A stretch of 7,119 nucleotides of DNA, taken from positions 1-7,119 of the forward strand of contig CAJOQI010000125.1 in assembly GCA_905236895.1 (NCBI GenBank), given 5' to 3'. Of the stretch, positions 6,751 through 7,119 are shown in pieces. The translations under genes and the position numbers were made by a program. The stretch is from an uncultured Peptostreptococcaceae bacterium. Lineage in GTDB: Bacteria > Bacillota > Clostridia > Peptostreptococcales > Anaerovoracaceae. How positions within the stretch are numbered: the first letter of the stretch is position 1; the number at the start of each line of letters is the position of its first letter. The notes below the pieces were generated by a model. That model was given only the letters and a program-made list of their open reading frames with translations, was not told where the DNA came from and did not search any database.

Positions 6751-6800
6751 ATATATTGAACTCCGTTTATAGAAATAAAACATATAATAGTCCGAAAGAC

Positions 6801-6809
6801 ATTGTATCA
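6801..6809 (-). promoter_or_regulatory. Candidate extended -10 promoter of azlCD
   Basis: On the - strand this reads TGATACAAT, an extended -10 (TGn plus TACAAT, one mismatch to TATAAT). No good -35 is found 16-18 bases upstream. The start would fall near 6794, giving a leader of about 43 bases, too short for a T-box or other riboswitch. A second weak candidate, TATTAT, lies nearer the gene but lacks both TGn and -35. Confidence 0.45.
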
Positions 6810-6856
6810 CAGAGAAGCGGAAAACGACAGGGAATCAGGGAACTTCAGAGAGAAAC

Positions 6857-6885
6857 TTGTCAGAGATATGGAGGGAGAGTACAAT
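6857..6885 (+). promoter_or_regulatory. Predicted sigma-A promoter of the GIY-YIG gene
   Basis: TTGTCA (6857-6862, five of six) is separated by exactly 17 bases from TACAAT (6880-6885, five of six). The start near 6892 gives a leader of about 27 bases before ATG 6919. It diverges from the azlCD promoter, with about 47 bases between the two elements. Confidence 0.6.
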
Positions 6886-6918
6886 TAAGCAAATAAGATC
6901 TTAAAAGAGAATAAACCC

Positions 6919-7119
6919 ATGAAGGAAAAAACAAAAAAACAGGAAACGAGAAACTACGTATATATCTTAAGATGTTCCGATGGCACTCTTTATACAGGAT
7001 GGACAACGGATCCGGAAAAGAGGCTGAAAACCCATAACGAAGGAAAGGGTGCCAAATATACCAGAAGCAGGAGACCCGTAGAAATGGTATATTTGGAGCC
7101 CCTTGATAGCAAGGAAGAA
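6919..7119 (+). CDS. GIY-YIG nuclease family protein, YhbQ/UPF0213 type (3' end missing)
   Basis: An ATG at 6919 opens a frame of 67 codons that is still open at the right edge. An in-frame stop at 6886-6888 leaves this as the only ATG start nearby; a weak AGAGA (6906-6910) lies eight bases before it. After a lysine-rich start of ten residues the protein reads YVYILRC (13-19) and LYTGWTTD (24-31), the GIY and YIG strands. It continues with Arg35 in EKRLKTHN, the conserved catalytic Arg, and [13 protein letters not shown] (42-54). This matches the small stand-alone GIY-YIG proteins of about 80-100 residues, some of which cut or bind DNA; their cellular role is poorly defined. The metal-binding Glu expected further on lies outside the window. 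No mobile-element context is seen, so a homing role is unlikely. Confidence 0.9.
   Translation, partial: MKEKTKKQETRNYVYILRCSDGTLYTGWTTDPEKRLKTHNEGKGAKYTRSRRPVEMVYLEPLDSKEE

Noticed and set aside
6751..6800. A riboswitch or T-box in the azlC leader
   Set aside because: The predicted leader is only about 43 bases, with no hairpin plus T run and no T-box motif.
6810..6866. Three copies of CAGAGA (6810, 6846, 6861) as a possible operator
   Set aside because: Spacing is irregular, the region is purine-rich, and there is no inverted repeat; chance is a sufficient explanation.
6588..6896. A 102-residue plus-strand frame across the azlC start and intergenic region
   Set aside because: It is antisense to azlC, has no ribosome binding site and shows no protein family features.

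Overview
The window looks like a chromosomal piece of a moderately low-GC Bacillota, most likely an anaerobic Clostridia-type organism. The reasons are the family of the giant surface protein (SpaA/Cna-B plus VaFE-type domains and a sortase-type tail), the AGGAGG ribosome binding site, the factor-independent terminators and the CCA-encoding tRNA gene. Genus cannot be fixed from the sequence alone.

Positions 1-5505 (+) are one reading frame that is already open at the left edge. It is the C-terminal 1834 residues of a very long cell-wall-anchored protein. From N to C it shows: the remainder of an N-terminal cap domain with a YC motif (possibly thioester-like); six SpaA/Cna-B-like (prealbumin-fold) modules, five of which keep a plausible Lys/Glu/Asn-or-Asp isopeptide triad; seven VaFE-type modules of the kind that form Thr-Gln ester cross-links; and a non-canonical sorting signal (VVKTG), a Met-rich hydrophobic helix and a basic tail. 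In all six junctions between VaFE modules, the Gln of one module lies exactly nine residues before the Thr (or its equivalent) of the next. The picture is a long, stiff, self-cross-linked stalk carrying a distal cap away from the cell wall.

Positions 5506-5714 hold a strong terminator for the surface protein gene, an extended -10 promoter whose -35 element lies in that terminator's loop, a complete tRNA-Ser(CGA) gene, and a hairpin that can terminate both the tRNA (+) and the azlCD pair (-).

Positions 5715-6750 (-) carry azlC and azlD, overlapping by 11 bases, which encode a two-subunit branched-chain amino acid exporter of the AzlCD/BrnFE type. A divergent intergenic region (6751-6918) holds candidate promoters for both directions. 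Positions 6919-7119 (+) are the start of a GIY-YIG nuclease family gene that runs off the right edge.

The surface protein has no obvious functional tie to the other genes: terminators separate the transcription units and no sortase or second pilin lies in the window. I see no undescribed defence or mobile system. The most interesting object is the architecture of the surface protein, including two VaFE modules that appear to have lost cross-linking residues.
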